From NCBI GenBank assembly GCA_000291825.1, contig ALPF01000033.1, forward strand, positions 1 through 64,000: 64,000 bases of DNA. The letters are read 5' to 3'. This stretch comes from Prochlorococcus sp. W8 (lineage in GTDB: Bacteria; Cyanobacteriota; Cyanobacteriia; PCC-6307; Cyanobiaceae). The notes beneath the pieces were generated by a model, which saw only the letters and a list, made by a program, of their open reading frames with translations, did not search any database and had not been told where the DNA came from. Shown piece by piece: positions 63,470-64,000 of this stretch. Within the stretch, counting starts at the first letter, position 1. Each line of letters starts with the position of its first letter. The position numbers and the translations under genes were made by a program.

Positions 63470-64000
63470 CAATATTAATAGATAAAAAAAATCAAGTAGC
63501 AGAGAAAATTCAACCTACAGGTTTTCTAAAATATTTCAGTTTTAGTTTGGACCATAAAGTAATTGGTATTCAATATCTTGTTTGTGGATTCCTTTTTTAT
63601 TTAGTTGGAGGAACATTAGCTAGCGCTATAAGAATTGAGCTTACTAGTCCAATTTCTGATTTCATGCCAAGAGATGTTTATAACCAGGTTCTAACATTAC
63701 ATGGAACAATCATGATTTTTCTATGGATTGTTCCAGTCGTAAATGGCGCGTTTGGAAATTATTTAATACCTTTTTACGTGGGTGCTAGAGATATGGCTTT
63801 TCCAAGATTAAATGCGGTTGCATTTTGGTTAATACCTCCCTCTGGCTTAATGCTAATTACTAGTTATTTTATCGATGGAGCTGCTCAAGCAGGTTGGACT
63901 GCCTATCCACCTCTTAGTATAACTACTCCACAATCTGGGCAGATTGTATGGATTTTAAGTGTCCTTCTTCTTGGTGGGAGTTCCATATTTGGAGGAATTA
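63466..64000 (+). CDS. ctaD: Cytochrome c oxidase subunit I, N-terminal part (runs off right edge)
   Basis: The first 178 codons of the heme-copper oxidase core subunit from ATG 63466, which overlaps the ctaC stop (ATGA). The conserved VYNQVLTLHGTIMIFLW stretch contains histidine 79, a heme a ligand, followed by PVVNGAFGNYLIP and MAFPRLNAVAFWL. The CuB site and binuclear centre lie beyond the window. With ctaC, ctaA and ctaB it makes up the aa3 oxidase locus. Confidence 0.95.
   Translation, partial: MTILIDKKNQVAEKIQPTGFLKYFSFSLDHKVIGIQYLVCGFLFYLVGGTLASAIRIELTSPISDFMPRDVYNQVLTLHGTIMIFLWIVPVVNGAFGNYLIPFYVGARDMAFPRLNAVAFWLIPPSGLMLITSYFIDGAAQAGWTAYPPLSITTPQSGQIVWILSVLLLGGSSIFGGI

Overview
The window looks like core chromosome of a high-light-adapted Prochlorococcus. 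The DNA is very AT-rich with short intergenic gaps. It carries photosystem I genes (psaF, psaJ), psb27, the cytochrome b6f pair petC-petA, a high-light-inducible protein gene, the marine picocyanobacterial small protein PSHCP, and an aa3-type cytochrome oxidase locus. TTG starts are common. The clade is inferred from base composition and gene content; the strain cannot be told from this sequence. I see no phage, transposon, CRISPR array, rRNA or genomic-island signature.

Layout. 1-7.4 kb: the start of transaldolase, the septal transpeptidase gene ftsI with an FtsL-like partner, a CPBP membrane protease, a two-domain histidine phosphatase, signal peptidase I, a pyrophosphatase with altered active-site residues, and small regulatory or membrane genes. 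7.5-21.4 kb: proS, psb27, purA, a PfkB kinase, cutA, cobK, ssb, argB, a TPR/DUF3153 fusion, priA, the principal sigma factor gene rpoD and hemC. 21.4-30.2 kb: a second, catalytically complete pyrophosphatase, an M32 carboxypeptidase, YjbQ, a pterin dehydratase, a CobW-type GTPase overlapping a ferric-iron permease, a flippase-like membrane protein without an ordinary start codon, larC, and two unrecognised genes. 30.2-43.1 kb: xthA, hemL, a prohibitin, yajQ, a SLOG/DRTGG gene pair, an SDR, map, then a translation block (rplS, tRNA-Trp, PSHCP, tRNA-Asp, gltX), an antiporter, a 59-aa hli gene and tsaD. 43.1-58.5 kb: psaF-psaJ, gmk, an RqcH-like NFACT gene, tatC, petC-petA, lgt-cobM, a RodZ-like gene, ppx, ubiA, ldcA, ispD, fabG and a groL without groES. 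58.5-64 kb: a two-gene ABC-2 exporter, ctaB, ctaA, and divergently ctaC and ctaD, the last cut by the window edge.

How it fits together. Tetrapyrrole genes are scattered but numerous: hemL and hemC supply the common pathway, cobK and cobM serve cobalamin, and ctaB and ctaA make heme A for the oxidase beside them. TatC is the expected exporter of the Rieske protein encoded next to it. Gene packing is extreme: at least five convergent pairs end in a shared TTAA tetranucleotide that supplies both stop codons.

Most of this is ordinary core genome. The points most worth a second look are the pair of pyrophosphatases, one lacking the catalytic general base; the flippase-like gene with no ATG, GTG or TTG before codon 89; PSHCP between two tRNAs; an FtsL-like protein ahead of ftsI; a lipobox-less Psb27; and the DUF3153 protein with a lipobox buried inside a fusion.
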